From Helicobacter bizzozeronii CCUG 35545 (GTDB lineage Bacteria; Campylobacterota; Campylobacteria; Campylobacterales; Helicobacteraceae): a DNA stretch of 36,908 nt. The stretch spans positions 1 to 36,908 of the forward strand of contig CAGP01000127.1 of the NCBI GenBank assembly GCA_000263275.1. The letters are read 5' to 3'. Within the stretch, counting starts at the first letter, position 1; the number at the start of each line of letters is the position of its first letter. The notes under the pieces are model-generated. The model did not search any database. It saw only the letters and a list, made by a program, of their open reading frames with translations, and had not been told where the DNA came from. This document shows, piece after piece, positions 1 to 10,793 of this stretch. Made by a program: the position numbers and the translations under genes.

Positions 1-598
1 AGACATGCTTTTAGAAAAGCTCCAACAAAATTTGACCCAGACCAATATCGCCAATATACAAAAAAAACCTGCCCTACTTTTATTCGCTCAAACTAGCCAT
101 CTTCCCCACCTCAGCACAACTCCAGCAAATCCACCAAAAGCTTTTAAAAATCCCGGGGGTGGAAAAAATCGAAGTCTTTAGCAAAACCCACGACCAAGAA
201 TACCGCTTATTGTTGTTGCTTAAAAAAAAGTATCATGGTTCTTGGCGTGCTGGTGGTGGTGCTCTCCATCTTGCTCCTGATGAAACAAGTGAGCGTGTGG
301 AATTTGCAATATTCTAAACGCATTGAGATCATGGAGCTTTTGGGCGCACCCATGCGGATCAAAAACGGCTTTTTTATTCAAATTGGCTTTGGTGGATTCT
401 ATCTTAGCCAGTGTAGGGGTGCTGGTTGGGAGTTTGTATTTATCCTTGCAAGATAAATTCCAAGCGATCTTGCAAGCCCTAGAAATTAAGGGCGGTTTGT
501 TTGTGTGGCAAGAGGACATGTTGATCTTTTTAGGCACTTCCATTGTGGTGTCTTTGATGTGTGTGTGGGTGGTTGTGATCCAAAGGAGAGTGGCATGA
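1..598 (+). CDS. ftsX: Cell division protein FtsX, C-terminal part, with three 1-base insertions
   Basis: This is the permease-like partner of the FtsE ATPase, which links division-site signals to periplasmic cell-wall hydrolase activation. The 5' end lies outside the window. The coding path uses frame 2 up to about 78, frame 3 to about 222, frame 1 to about 370 and frame 2 to the stop. Each switch needs removal of one base: T4 at 78-81, A8 at 222-229, T6 at 370-375. The repaired protein reads GVEKIEVFSKTHDQEYRLLL, then a membrane segment (VLGVLVVVLSILLLM), the FtsX-typical segment RIEIMELLGAPMRIKNG, and further hydrophobic helices. The stop overlaps the start of the LytM gene as ATGA, so translation is probably coupled. 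Assignment rests on the membrane pattern, the MELLGA segment and the EnvC-like neighbour. Confidence 0.85.
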
Positions 599-1845
599 AA
601 ACCCTACGGGTTATGGGTTTGGTGGGCTTATTTAGTATGGGCTTGTTAGGCAATAAGGGGGCGGGTTTAGAAGACATTAACCGCAATATCATGCTCAATC
701 AAAATAAGCTCGAAGAGACCACCCTAGAAAAAAACAAGTTGAGTAACCATCTAAATAGCTTGGGCAATGCGATCAACCAAAAATACCAGCAAAGCCAAGA
801 ATTGTCCCAACAAATCCAAGCCCTCCAAAAAAGCATTGAAAAAAACCAAGCCCAAAACTTGCTCCAAGAAAAATCCCTCGAACAACACCGCTCTTTGCTA
901 AATAGCCTCAAAAAAGATCGCCACCAAATCCAAGATGCCGTTACAAGCGTGTTGCTTAAAGATTTGTTATTTGTTTTGGTCTTAGAACAAGAGAGTTTAG
1001 CCACTCCAGAGGATTTGATTTTGCAAGAAATCTTCAAGCATGTCAATCAAGACTCCAAAATCAAATTAGCCGACTTGAATCTCAAAGAAGAGCAGATCAA
1101 TAGCAAAATCACCCAAATCACCCAAAGCATCAACCAAATCAATAAAACCATCGGGGCACAAAAAGATCGCCAACGCAATTTAGAAATCATGGTTTCAGAA
1201 CAACAGAAGTTAATCGCAACTATGCGCGCTGAGTTAGCCGATTATAATAAGAGATTAACGGCTTTAGACAAGGAACGCAAAGAACTCGATCAGCTCCTAG
1301 CCTCTTTAAATATCATCAAACGCAATAAAGAAAAAGAGTTAGAAAGAGAACAGCACAACAAGCAAAAAGCACCCCGTGCAATCGGAGGTATCCAAGCCCC
1401 TTTAGAGGTGCGGCAGGTGGCTAATTCTTATCGCGATATTGTTACTATCGCTTACAATGGCCCTAAAACCATCGCCCCCTTAGCCAACTATAAGATCGTG
1501 CAAAAATTTGGGCCCTATTTTGATCCAGTCTATAAACTCAAGGTCTTTAATGAATACATCACGCTTGTTTCGACCAAACCCAATGCGGTCGTGCGGAGTA
1601 TCTTTGATGGGCGGGTGGTCTATGCTAAAGAAGTGCCGATCTTAAAGAAAGTGATCATCATTGAGCACAAGGGGGGCATGCACACCATTTATTCCCAGTT
1701 AGATAAAATCGCCCCCACGATCAGGCATGGCTTACGGGTGCAAAAGGGCTATGTGATCGGGCGCATTGACCAACGCTTGAGCTTTGAGGTTACCATAAAG
1801 GACAAACACATCGATCCTTTGGAGATCATCGCCCAAACACATTAA
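595..1845 (+). CDS. EnvC-like periplasmic protein: coiled coil plus degenerate LytM (M23) domain
   Basis: The start at 595 overlaps the ftsX stop (ATGA) and gives a 416-residue protein with an N-terminal hydrophobic signal segment (VMGLVGLFSMGLLG). Residues about 25-260 are rich in Q, K, E and L in a coiled-coil pattern, and the last 110 residues form a LytM/peptidase M23 fold (FDGRVVYAK, HKGGMHTIYSQL, RLSFEV). The zinc ligands of active M23 enzymes appear to be missing: the first His site reads NEYI, YSHL is YSQL and HLHFEV is RLSFEV. This is the pattern of EnvC, which does not cut peptidoglycan itself but is recruited by FtsEX to activate amidases. An activator role is an inference from family and position next to ftsX. 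The next gene starts 51 bases downstream. Confidence 0.85.
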   Translation: MKTLRVMGLVGLFSMGLLGNKGAGLEDINRNIMLNQNKLEETTLEKNKLSNHLNSLGNAINQKYQQSQELSQQIQALQKSIEKNQAQNLLQEKSLEQHRSLLNSLKKDRHQIQDAVTSVLLKDLLFVLVLEQESLATPEDLILQEIFKHVNQDSKIKLADLNLKEEQINSKITQITQSINQINKTIGAQKDRQRNLEIMVSEQQKLIATMRAELADYNKRLTALDKERKELDQLLASLNIIKRNKEKELEREQHNKQKAPRAIGGIQAPLEVRQVANSYRDIVTIAYNGPKTIAPLANYKIVQKFGPYFDPVYKLKVFNEYITLVSTKPNAVVRSIFDGRVVYAKEVPILKKVIIIEHKGGMHTIYSQLDKIAPTIRHGLRVQKGYVIGRIDQRLSFEVTIKDKHIDPLEIIAQTH

Positions 1846-1896
1846 AAGCAACAAAAACATGCCGATCTCAAGGCGAGCTTTTTGAAAGGAGAGTTC

Positions 1897-2295
1897 ATGT
1901 CAGTTGAAACCATTAATTTTACAAAACAACCCCATTTATTACAAGCAGTTCCACAGGTGAATCCGCTCCACATAGAGGAGCAGAACGATTTATTGCAACC
2001 CGTTGCCAATAAAGCAGATTTGAAAAAGGCGGACAAGGCGGATCAAGAAGCTGAGAATGCCTTATTGTTAGAGGAACGGGATTTGCAGAAACTGAGCAAG
2101 GAACTCAATAGAGAGATGAAGCGCATCCACTCTAATTTGGTCTTCAAATACAACGAGGAGATTGGGAGTTTGGTGGTGGTGGTTAAGGATAGCAAGGGCG
2201 AGCACATTATCCGCGAAATCCCGCCTCAAGGGATGGTGCGTTTGATGGAAAAGATGCGCGATATTGTGGGGATTATTTTTGATAAAAAAGGCTAG
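1897..2295 (+). CDS. flaG: Flagellar protein FlaG
   Basis: The 132-residue protein has a variable N-terminal half and a conserved FlaG core at about residues 70-130 (LNREMKRIHSNLVFKYNEE, then VVVVKDSKGEHIIREIPP and MVRLMEKMRDIVGI). FlaG proteins affect filament length and sit with the filament cap genes in Helicobacter and Campylobacter. ATG 1897 is chosen over an in-frame TTG at 1882 because AAAGGAGA lies directly before it. fliD begins 18 bases after the stop. Confidence 0.9.
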   Translation: MSVETINFTKQPHLLQAVPQVNPLHIEEQNDLLQPVANKADLKKADKADQEAENALLLEERDLQKLSKELNREMKRIHSNLVFKYNEEIGSLVVVVKDSKGEHIIREIPPQGMVRLMEKMRDIVGIIFDKKG

Positions 2296-2313
2296 GTGTC
2301 TTTGGAGTAAAAA

Positions 2314-4399
2314 ATGGGTGTTGGGAAACTAAGTTCTTTAGGGATTGGGAGCAAGGTCTTAAATTACGATGTGATCGACAAGCTCAAGGCGGCTGATGAA
2401 AAGACCATGATCGCCCCTATTGACAAAAAAATGGAAAATAATATCCAAAAGCAAAAAGCTTTGGTGGAGATCAAAAGCCTCATTTCTGCCTTAGAATCTC
2501 CCGTGCAAGCCTTGAGCGACTACTCCACCTACACGGCTAGGAGTAGCCATGTGAGCGGGGATGCGCTCAAAGCCAGTGTGAGCCCGGGGATTCCGCTCCA
2601 AAATATCAAGGTCGATGTTGAAAATTTAGCACAGGGGGATATTAACGAGGTGGGGACACATTTCCGCTCCCGAGATGATGCCTTTAGCCAAGCCAATACC
2701 AAGTTGCACTTTTACACCAATGGCAAGAATTACACCATTGACATCAAGGCGGGCATGAGTTTGGGCGATGTGGCTCAGGCGATCACCGATGGGAGCGGTG
2801 GGAATGCGATGGGGATTGTGATGAAAACCGGGGGGGACAAACCTTACCAACTCATGATTAACTCCAAAAACACCGGAGCTAATAGCCGTCTCTTCTTTGG
2901 CACAAGTGTCGTTTCGCACTTGAGTAGCGATGCGCCCATCACGCTAAGCCTAGCTAGCGCGCCCAGCCCTGATGGCAAGACTCCAGGCAAAGCCGAGCAT
3001 GATTTTTTTGTCAAAGTTTATGATGCCAATAACAAGCTTGTAGAAATCCCCATCACTCTTGATTTGAGCAGTGCTACGCCTGTGCCCAAGAAAAATGAAG
3101 CCTTGCGTGCAGCCATCCAAAAAGCCCTAGAGGATAACCCCGATACAAAATCCTTAGTCGATTCGGGTCAGCTCAATGTGGAAGTGGTGGATGATGGCAA
3201 ATCGCTCATTATCAATGACAAACGCGGGTTAGAGGTGGCTGTTGGGGGGGCTAAGGCTGGGGAGTTGGGCTTTATCCAAGATAAATCTGAGAGTGGCGAT
3301 TTATTTAAAGCCGCCACAGGGATCAAGCAGGGCAAGATTGAGGGCACAATCCGCCTCAATGATCATGCCATCGATTTGGGGGCAATTACCTTGATGGGCA
3401 ATTCCAGCACACAGAATGGGGAGGCGATTGTTAAAGCCATCAATGCCATTGAGGGCTTGCACGCCTCTATGGGGGCAGATGGTAAATTGGTACTCAATAG
3501 CGATAGTGGCGAGTTACGCATCGCTGGGGTAGGGCCTACTGGCAAGACAGCTCTTAGGAATATTGGACTCACAGAAGGGCTCACCCAAAACTACGCCCAC
3601 ACGCAAGGTCTCTTTGCACTTAAAAATCTCCAAAAAAGCAGGCGATGCGAAATTCACCTACGATGGGGCGACCATCACCCGCCCCACTAACGAAGTCAAT
3701 GATGTGATCAATGGCGTGTCTTTGAGCTTGCTAGGCAAGACCGAGCCAGGCAAACCTGCCATTGTGAGCGTTACACGGGACAACAAGGCGATCATTGACC
3801 ATGTGAAAGAGTTTGTCAAGACTTACAACGCCTTAATCCCCAAATTAGAGGAGACCACCCGTTACGACCCTGATACGCGCATTGCCGGGATTTTTAATGG
3901 TGTGGGGGATATCCGCACAATCCGTTCCTCAATTAACAATGCCATCGCTTTTACACGCACCACCCAAAAGGGCGTGGATAGCTTGATGAAATATGGGATC
4001 ATGTTTAATGAGAATGGGCAGTTGAGTTTAGATGAGAGCAGGCTATCCAGTGCTCTTGGCACAGACCCCCAAGGCGTGCAAGACTTTTTCTATGGGTCTC
4101 AGGTGAAAAGCATGGGGGGCAAGGAGATTCACCAAGAGGGGATTTTTGAGCGACTCGGTAAAGTTTTATCGCATTTAGTCGATGGTAGTGGTGCTAGCTT
4201 GAAAATATATGGAGACTCCTTAGAACAAGATGCTAAGGATTTGCGCCGCGACAAACAAAGCGCGATGGATTTGTTGAAAACCCGTTATGACATCATGGCA
4301 GAACGATTTGCTGCCTATGACGGGCAGATCTCCAAAGCCAATAAGTCGTTTGATGCGGTGCAAATGATGATCGATCAAGCAGCAGCCAAAAAGAATTAG
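2314..4399 (+). CDS. fliD: Flagellar filament cap protein FliD, one 1-base insertion
   Basis: FliD caps the growing filament and folds flagellin subunits as they leave the channel. The N-terminal part (MGVGKLSSLGIGSKVL, KMENNIQKQKALVEIKSLIS) and the C-terminal part (VKEFVKTYNALIPKLEETTR, MYDIMAERFAAYD-like end with QISKANKSFDAVQMMIDQ) are both typical. The first frame is open to 3690, the second from 3563. Homology-like continuity puts the switch near 3600-3620, where one extra base is present. The repaired length is 694 residues, close to the roughly 685 known for H. pylori FliD. The start has GGAG seven bases upstream. The stop TAG at 4397-4399 runs directly into fliS. Confidence 0.93.
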
Positions 4400-4410
4400 T
4401 GAGGATGAAG

Positions 4411-4794
4411 ATGTTTAAGGCAAATGCGTATAATCTATACCAGCAAAACTCTGTGAGTGTGGAGTCTCCGGCTAAATTGATTGAGATGCTTTATGAGGGC
4501 ATTTTGAAATTCGCCGCCCAAGCCAAACGGCACATGGAAGCCGATGATATTGAAAAAAAGATTCTCTATATCAATAAGGTCGCCGATATTTTTACCGAAC
4601 TTTTAAATGTCTTGGATTATGAACGGGGGGGCGAGGTGGCTGTTTATCTAACCGGACTTTACACCCACCAGATCAAAACCCTCACGCAAGCCAATGTGGA
4701 GAATGACAGCACCAAAATCGATTTGGTGATGGGGGTTGCTAGGGGCTTGTTAGAGGCTTGGCGGGAGATCCATGCGCATGAATTGGGTCGATGA
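4411..4794 (+). CDS. fliS: Flagellin export chaperone FliS
   Basis: FliS binds the C-terminal disordered part of flagellin in the cytoplasm before export. The sequence is typical throughout: ANAYNLYQQNSVSVESPAKL, IEMLYEGILKFAAQAKR, LNVLDYERGGEVAVYLTGLY, then THQIKTLTQANVENDSTK. The reading frame is open from 4399 (GTG) with further ATG codons at 4405 and 4411. I favour 4411 because GAGG at 4401-4404 is then correctly spaced. The gene follows fliD with no gap and overlaps fliT by about 20 bases. Confidence 0.93.
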   Translation: MFKANAYNLYQQNSVSVESPAKLIEMLYEGILKFAAQAKRHMEADDIEKKILYINKVADIFTELLNVLDYERGGEVAVYLTGLYTHQIKTLTQANVENDSTKIDLVMGVARGLLEAWREIHAHELGR

Positions 4795-5017
4795 GCTCAA
4801 AATCGCGCTTTTAGAAAATAACACGCGAAAAGCCTTTAAACTAATCGAAAGTTGCCCGCTCATGGAACAGGGTTGTAACGACCTAGAGACCTTAGAATGT
4901 GCTAAAGCCCTCATCGCCACCACCATTGAACGACTCCAAGAGGAACAGCAAGCTTTAGGGGCACAAATGCGCCAACTCAAAGCCGCCCAACGCTTTTTAG
5001 AGATTTCAGCCCCCTAA
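4772..5017 (+). CDS. fliT: FliT-like small flagellar chaperone (81 residues)
   Basis: This short, mostly helical, highly charged protein (WVDELKIALLENNTRKAF..., ERLQEEQQALGAQMRQLKAA) starts inside the end of fliS at ATG 4772 or 4778. Position straight after fliD-fliS is that of FliT, the export chaperone for the FliD cap. Sequence alone is too short for me to prove FliT membership, so the name rests mainly on context. The stop is six bases from the convergent outer membrane protein gene, leaving no room for a separate terminator. Confidence 0.7.
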   Translation: MRMNWVDELKIALLENNTRKAFKLIESCPLMEQGCNDLETLECAKALIATTIERLQEEQQALGAQMRQLKAAQRFLEISAP

Positions 5018-5023
5018 GACCAT

Positions 5024-5605
5024 TTAAAACAAATAAGCGTAACTAGCCACCCAGTAGAATCGTTCTGAGTAGAACCCTTTGCCTATAACCGCTTTTGTCT
5101 TGCCAAAGGGGATTTTAACCCCCAACTCTACGCGGTGTCTTTGCTCGATGGTGCTCCCCACGCCCAAATTAAAAACCCCGTTATAGCCCATAAAAGAGCG
5201 GTTGCTATCCGTGCTGACCAAAGTGGGCGCGCCTTGAAAATACCCAAACCCCAAACCCGCATAAGCCCCAAGATCGTATTTGCCTATCTTGTAAAAATCG
5301 CTCACCACATCCATATTGAGGCTCAAAAAAGAATGCACGAGGGTGTGAAACGCTGTGGGCTTTAAACCCATGATGTAGCTCAAATCCACACGCAAGGCGG
5401 CGTATTTCACCAAATCGTATTGGTAGCCCGCTTTGATCCCCCATAAAAAAGAATTGGTCCAAGGGTGTTTGGACGCAATGGAAAGCCTGTAGGTTTCAAA
5501 CCCGCTCATCACACCCACAAAAATATGGCTTTTATGCTGGATTTTCTCGCTGGTAGCACCCAATAACCCCACACCCAGCGAGAGTCCGCATATCCATTTG
5601 ATCAT
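5024..5605 (-). CDS. Small outer membrane beta-barrel protein, end of the hef operon
   Basis: The 193-residue protein begins with a signal peptide (MIKWICGLSLGVGLLGA, cleavage probably near residue 17) and continues in alternating hydrophobic strands (KAGYQYDLVKYAALRVDLSY, FNLGVGSTIEQRHRVELGVK) ending in AYLF, an aromatic terminus typical of barrel proteins inserted by the Bam machinery. Its ATG overlaps the hefC stop by four bases, so it is expected to be the last gene of the hefABC transcript. It resembles short Helicobacter outer membrane proteins, but I cannot place it in a named Hop, Hor, Hof or Hom subfamily. A link to efflux is only suggested by the coupling. Confidence 0.75.
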   Translation of the reverse strand: MIKWICGLSLGVGLLGATSEKIQHKSHIFVGVMSGFETYRLSIASKHPWTNSFLWGIKAGYQYDLVKYAALRVDLSYIMGLKPTAFHTLVHSFLSLNMDVVSDFYKIGKYDLGAYAGLGFGYFQGAPTLVSTDSNRSFMGYNGVFNLGVGSTIEQRHRVELGVKIPFGKTKAVIGKGFYSERFYWVASYAYLF

Positions 5606-8600
5606 TTGCGACCCTGATAGAATCGCTTTAACTTGTCATCTAAAGGAGCTAATAAGCGATAAAAGATCGGCACGACCAACAAACTTAACGCCATAGACAC
5701 CAATAGCCCCCCACTCATGGCAATGCCAATGGGTGATTTCATCGCCGAGCCCTGCCCTACAGCCAAAGCCAAAGGCAACATGCCACACACCATCGCAATC
5801 GTGGTCATTAAGATCGGGCGTAGGCGGGATTCGCCGGCCAAAATAATGGCTTTTTCAATGCTATGCCCTTCTTTACGCCGATCGTTGGCAATGTCAATGA
5901 TGAGCGTGGCGTTCTTGCCCACCATGCCAATAAGCAAAATCAACCCCATTAAAGAAAACATGCTCATGGGCTGATGCACGATTCCTAGCGCAAAGAATGC
6001 CCCAGAAAAACTTAGAGGCATGGTAACCATGATGATCAAGGGCTCTAAGATCGACTCATAAAGGGCGGCTAAGATCATGTAAATGAGGATAAAGGCGGTA
6101 GCGATCGCCACGCCAAAGGCTTCATTAGTTTCTTTAAGCTTGTCTGAGTCGCCTGTGAAGCGGAAAGCCGCTCCTTTAGCCAGCCATTGATTTTGGTGTT
6201 TTTGCACTTGGCTTAAGAGTTCGCCCAAATCCACCCCAGCAGCCGGGCGTGCTAGGACCGTAACGCTTCTTTGGCGGTTATAGCGGGTGATATTGGAGGG
6301 CACTTTACGCTCAATCACTTCCATAAGCCCATCTAAAAACATCAACTTGCCATCTTTGTTTTTGATCTGCAGTCGTTTGATGTCATCCACATTGATTTTT
6401 TTTATTGGAGGGGACGCGGATCACAATGTCATACTCTTTACCATGCTCCTTAAAGTAGCTCACCCGATTTTCCCCAGAAAAGGCGTTGCTCACCACGCTT
6501 GCAATGTCTTGGGCGCTCACGCCGTATTTGGTCGTGGCTGCCCTTAAAACGCGTAGTTGGTATTGGGTTTGGTAATCGGAGGTGTTAGTGTGGTAACCCA
6601 CTACCTTGCCCTTCATCTCAGGACTTTCTAGCAAGAATTTTTTTAAGTTTTGCTACGCTCTCATCCACGAGCTTTTGCGTGGGGGCATAGACATAGGCTT
6701 GGAACGCCGAGTTATCCCCCCCACCAATTAAGGGCACTTCGGCTAGGTTAATGGAGGCAATGTCTTTAGCCTCTGGGATGGCCCTTAATTTGTGGCGCAT
6801 CTCCTCCATGATCACAAATTGGCTTCTTTTATGCTCTTTTTTGAGTTTGACATAGAATTTACCCTTAAAGGTGCTTTGGATATTCCCATAACCCACTTGC
6901 ATGGAGTCAAACTCCACATCGGGGTCTTTTTCAATCACGGCTTGCAAGGCTTTCATTTTAGCCAACATCGCTTTTAGGCTAATATCAGTTTGCGCCTTGA
7001 CATAGACATAAAACATGCCCCGATCTTCTTTTAACATAAACTCCATGCCCAGCTTGCCAGCCACATGCAACGAGCTAGCAAAAATCCCCGCCACGACTAA
7101 CCCCACGATCAATTTATGGTTTAAAAGCCAGCCTAACAACTTGGCATAAGATTGCTCCATTTTTTGGAAAAAGGGTTCGGTGTATTTGTAAAATTTAGAT
7201 TGCTCGGTGGATACGATGATGGAGCTTAACATGGGGATCACCGTAACCACCACAAAATAAGAAATCACAATGGCTAGGGCAACCGTGATCCCAAAGCTTT
7301 GGAAAAAACGCCCCACAATCCCGCTCATATTACCCACAGGGATAAAGACAGACAAGAGCATCGCAGAGATCGCCACAATCGCAAAGGCAATTTCATGCAC
7401 GCCCTCATAGCTGGCGGTTCTTTTGTCCATGCCCGCCTCTAGCTTTTTGTGGATGTTCTCAATCACCACAATCGCATCATCAATGATGATCCCAATGGAG
7501 AGCGTGAGCGCGACCATGGTCAGCATGTTCAAAGAAAAGCCCATCCACTGGATGAGCGCAAAAGTCCCCATAATAGAGATGGGGATACTCATTGCGGAAA
7601 CAAAGGTGATGGACAGACTACGCAAAAAGAAAAAGACCACAGAGATCGCCAAAATCCCCCCCAAGATCAAGTCAAACTTGACATCTTTAATGGAGTGGCG
7701 GGTATAATCTGTGGTGTCTAAAAAGGGGCGCAACTCATAACCCGGGCTGACCGCACGCATGGCATCCATCTCTTTATAGACTGCATCCACAATTTGGATT
7801 TCATTAGCCCCGGCGATCTTTTGCACCTCTAAAACAATGCCTTGATCGTGTTTGTAGCTGGCATAAGTGATGTCTGGGTCAATGCCCTTTTCAATCGTGG
7901 CGATGTCAGCTAGGCGGACATGGTTGCCAATTTGGATATTGGCTAATTCTTCAAGGGTGTAGCTATTGCCATCGACCAAAATGGCGTAGTTTTTCTTAGG
8001 ACCGGTGATCTTACCCCCGTCCATTTCTAAGTTTTGGCTTTTTAGGGCATTGTAAAGGTCGGTGTAGGTCAAGCCATATTTATTCATCAAACTGGGGTCG
8101 GCATAAATCCGCACTTGCTTTTCTTCAAAGCCTTGTAATTGCACCCCGCCCACGCCCTCGATCTTTTGCAACATGGGTTTGATGATATTTTTGGCGTGAT
8201 CGTTGAGCTCGGCTGGAGTCTTGGTCTTGCTGGTTAAAAAGATTGAGAGAATTGCCTGCCCGCTGGTATCGACCTTATCGATGGCGGGGCGGCGGATATT
8301 GGGATCGCCAAAGCTCACAGAGGAAACTTTGTTGATGATGTCGTTTAAAGCGGTTGTTATGGGCTTTTCAAGCACAAATTCCACAACCACAATGCTAATA
8401 TTGCGCGCGCTATTGGAAGTAACCTTCTTGATCCCATCCACCCCCATCACGGCTTCTTCAATCTTGTCGGTTACTTTGCTCTCCACAATATCCGCACTCG
8501 CCCCCGGGTAGCTGGTTTTCACCACGATGATGGGGAAGTCAATATTGGGGAAAAGCGCAACACTGATTTTTTTGAGTGCCATCGTGCCAAAGAAGACCAC

Positions 8601-8654
8601 CATGCACGCAAACATTAAGGTTGTGATGGGTCTTTGGATCGCAAACTTATACAC
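5602..8654 (-). CDS. hefC: RND efflux pump inner membrane transporter HefC (AcrB family), two 1-base insertions
   Basis: This is a proton-driven multidrug exporter of the HAE-1 RND type that would work with HefB and HefA across both membranes. It starts with GTG at 8654 behind GGGGG. Residues 1-30 hold the first membrane helix (AIQRPITTLMFACMVVFFGT). The helix-4 motif LSIGIIIDDAIVVIEN carries the Asp pair at 392-393 used in proton relay, and GMVGKNATLIIDIANDRR near the end carries the matching Lys. Two frame switches occur at T7 6638-6644 and T8 6396-6403. Deleting one base in each gives KLKKFLLESPEMKGK and VPSNKKINVDDIKRL and a protein of 1016 residues, normal for the family. The gene lies nine bases after hefB and overlaps the next gene. 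Confidence 0.92.
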
Positions 8655-8663
8655 AAAAGCCCC

Positions 8664-9360
8664 CTATTGGATAAAGCCATCCCCAAAGATACCGGGGACT
8701 AGGGGGTTATTGGCAGGCAGTAGGGCTTCTGCATTCACCTTGCGGGTGCTGACATCGATCGTGGGGTAAATTTTGGTGATTTTGACTTCTTTTTTCTCCG
8801 ATTTACCATCGACACTATAGATGAATTTATCCCCCACTTTGACAACGGGCAAGTATTTTGAGTCAAACTCTAACACCATTTTTACCCGCTTGCTCACGAG
8901 CCTAAATAGCACCGTGTTATTCGCACTCGTGCCATCGCCTAGCTCAATGTTTTTACTGGCAATGATCCCATCAAAGGGGGCTTTCAAGATCGTTTTATCC
9001 ACGACTGCTTGGGCGTAATCGCGATCATACTCTAGTTTTTTGTTAATCCGCATAGTAGCGATCCAGCGTGTTTTTATCAATCGCCCGCCCGATTTTTTGG
9101 TAACGCGCATATTGCTTTTGTGTGAAGTCATATTGCTGGGTGATGGAATCGGCTTGGGCTTTCTTGTCCCTGTTATAAAGGGTTAAGAGCACATCGCCCT
9201 TTTTAACATAAGAACCCACATCGACATAAATGGCATCCACAATACCCGCCGAATCTAATTTGAGATTGGCATCTTTGAGTGCGACCACATTAAAAACCGC
9301 ATAAACCTCTTTTGCTTGGAGCCCTACTGCCAAGAATAGGGCGATGAATATTAATCGCAT
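8664..9360 (-). CDS. hefB: Periplasmic membrane fusion protein HefB, one 1-base insertion
   Basis: This adaptor joins the RND pump to the outer membrane channel. The signal peptide is MRLIFIALFLAVGLQA. A lipoyl/barrel-sandwich half follows (GIVDAIYVDVGSYVKKGDVL), then a short hairpin, the second half (KAPFDGIIASKNIELGDGT) and a beta-barrel (KVGDKFIYSVDGK). The frame changes near 9043-9052, where one extra base before the run encoding NKKLEYDRD creates a stop. The repaired protein has 231 residues, short for adaptors in general but like the Helicobacter HefB. Its ATG sits nine bases after hefA, and the AAGGA ribosome site overlaps the hefA stop. Confidence 0.9.
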
Positions 9361-9369
9361 GCTGATTCC

Positions 9370-10759
9370 TTAGCGCACATAATCTTGGATATGATGCCCA
9401 CTATAAAAAATGTAATTGGCTTTTTGCATTTCGTAGTTGTTAAGAGATTGGTTGTAGATCACCTCCGCATCAAAGCGGGTTCTTAACGCCCTTAAATAAG
9501 TGGTAAAATCAACCAAATTGGCATTGTATTTTTTCTTAATGCTCTCATAGGCGATATTGGCAGATTTTAAGCTCGCCTCTGAGCTGCGGATACGCGATCG
9601 CGCCATGTCTAAAGACTTGCGGTAAAGTTCCACATCCTTGACTTGTTCCATTTTTTTATACATTAGGTTCTTTTCTTGCGCCATTTGGTTTAAGCGCAGG
9701 TATTGTTTTTGCAAATTCAAGCCAATATCATTCAAAATATTCAAGGTTACCACGACTCCCACGGTGTTTTGCTGGTTAGGGAATAAGTTTCCAAAGCGAT
9801 TGTCATTCCCCCGTGCGAAGGCGGGTTTTTGGATATAGTATTGCCAATCGTCATTAACATCAATTGTTGGGTAGTAGTTGAGTTGTTTATTTTGGTAGTG
9901 GATCGCAGTGATTTGTTCTCTTAAAGCGCGCAAGTCAGCCCGCTCTTTTAAGGAGAGAGTGGGGGAAAGCAGAGTGGTCCTCTTTAAAGAGGGAATCTTA
10001 CTATTGGTCAGGTACTCTAAGGTCAAGCGGTTTTGCTCAATATCAAATTCCATCTGGGTGATGTCATTCTCACTGAGCGCACCCTGTGCCTTTGCACTCT
10101 CTAAATTATCCGCCGTGGTTAATCCTTGCTCAAAGAGTTGTCTGGTGCGATCAATATCAGAACGCAACTCAGCCAATTTTCTTTTTGGAGGCAACCAGCT
10201 GTGCCATGTTGTTGAAATATTGGTAATACTGCTGGACCACTTGCAAATAAATACTTTGCTTGGTGTATTCCATATTAGCACTGCTGGAGCGATAACTAGC
10301 GGATTTTTCTTTGACATTATTAATATCGCTAAAACCATTGAAGACATTGAGTTTTAAATTGGTGTTGAGCAATTGCATGTCGTATTCGGGGTAAAAAGGC
10401 GTGTTTCTGTTGCGGTGGTTATAAGTGTAATTACTGCTTAAAGTGGGCAAAAACTTAGCCTTAGCAATGGCGTGGTTTTTGAGGGCTTGGCGCACCTGTA
10501 GGCGGGCTGCTTGGAGGGAATAGTTATTGTCTGCATTTTTGATTAAATCTGCCAAACCCAGCGCATGCCCTTGTGTATCGGCAAATTTGCGATCCTCCAT
10601 ATTTTCTAATTGTTTCATATTGAGTGCTAGATCATCTCCGGGGGGAGAATAAGTCTCTAATTCTAAAGCTTGCAAATTCCAGCAAAAAGACAATGCCAAA
10701 GCACCCCTAATCCATGAGAACCTTTTGCTTTGGATTGGTAAAAAACGCAAAAACCCCAT
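9370..10759 (-). CDS. hefA: TolC-family outer membrane efflux channel HefA, one 1-base insertion
   Basis: This is the outer membrane and periplasmic tunnel of the tripartite efflux system. Signal-like N-terminus MGFLRFLPIQSKRFSWIRG, then ALALSFCWNLQALELE. Long helical segments (NYSLQAARLQVRQALKNHAI and RSRIRSSEASLKSANIAYES) repeat twice, the usual TolC internal duplication. ATG 10759 has GGAG seven bases upstream and is preferred to an in-frame TTG at 10771. The frame breaks at 10177-10186 in two adjacent A runs on the coding strand. Removing one base joins MAQLVASKKK to LAELRSDIDRTRQLF. The repaired length is 462 residues. The gene lies 35 bases downstream of tRNA-Arg and heads hefABC-omp. 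Confidence 0.92.
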
Positions 10760-10793
10760 AACTAACTCCAATTAAGTAGCACACAAAAACGGG

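Noticed and set aside
3244-3250. G7 tracts in fliD, and similar G7 runs in fliS and pgk, as phase-variation switches
   Set aside because: They are in frame in core genes and short; G7 runs are common by composition here and no break occurs at them.
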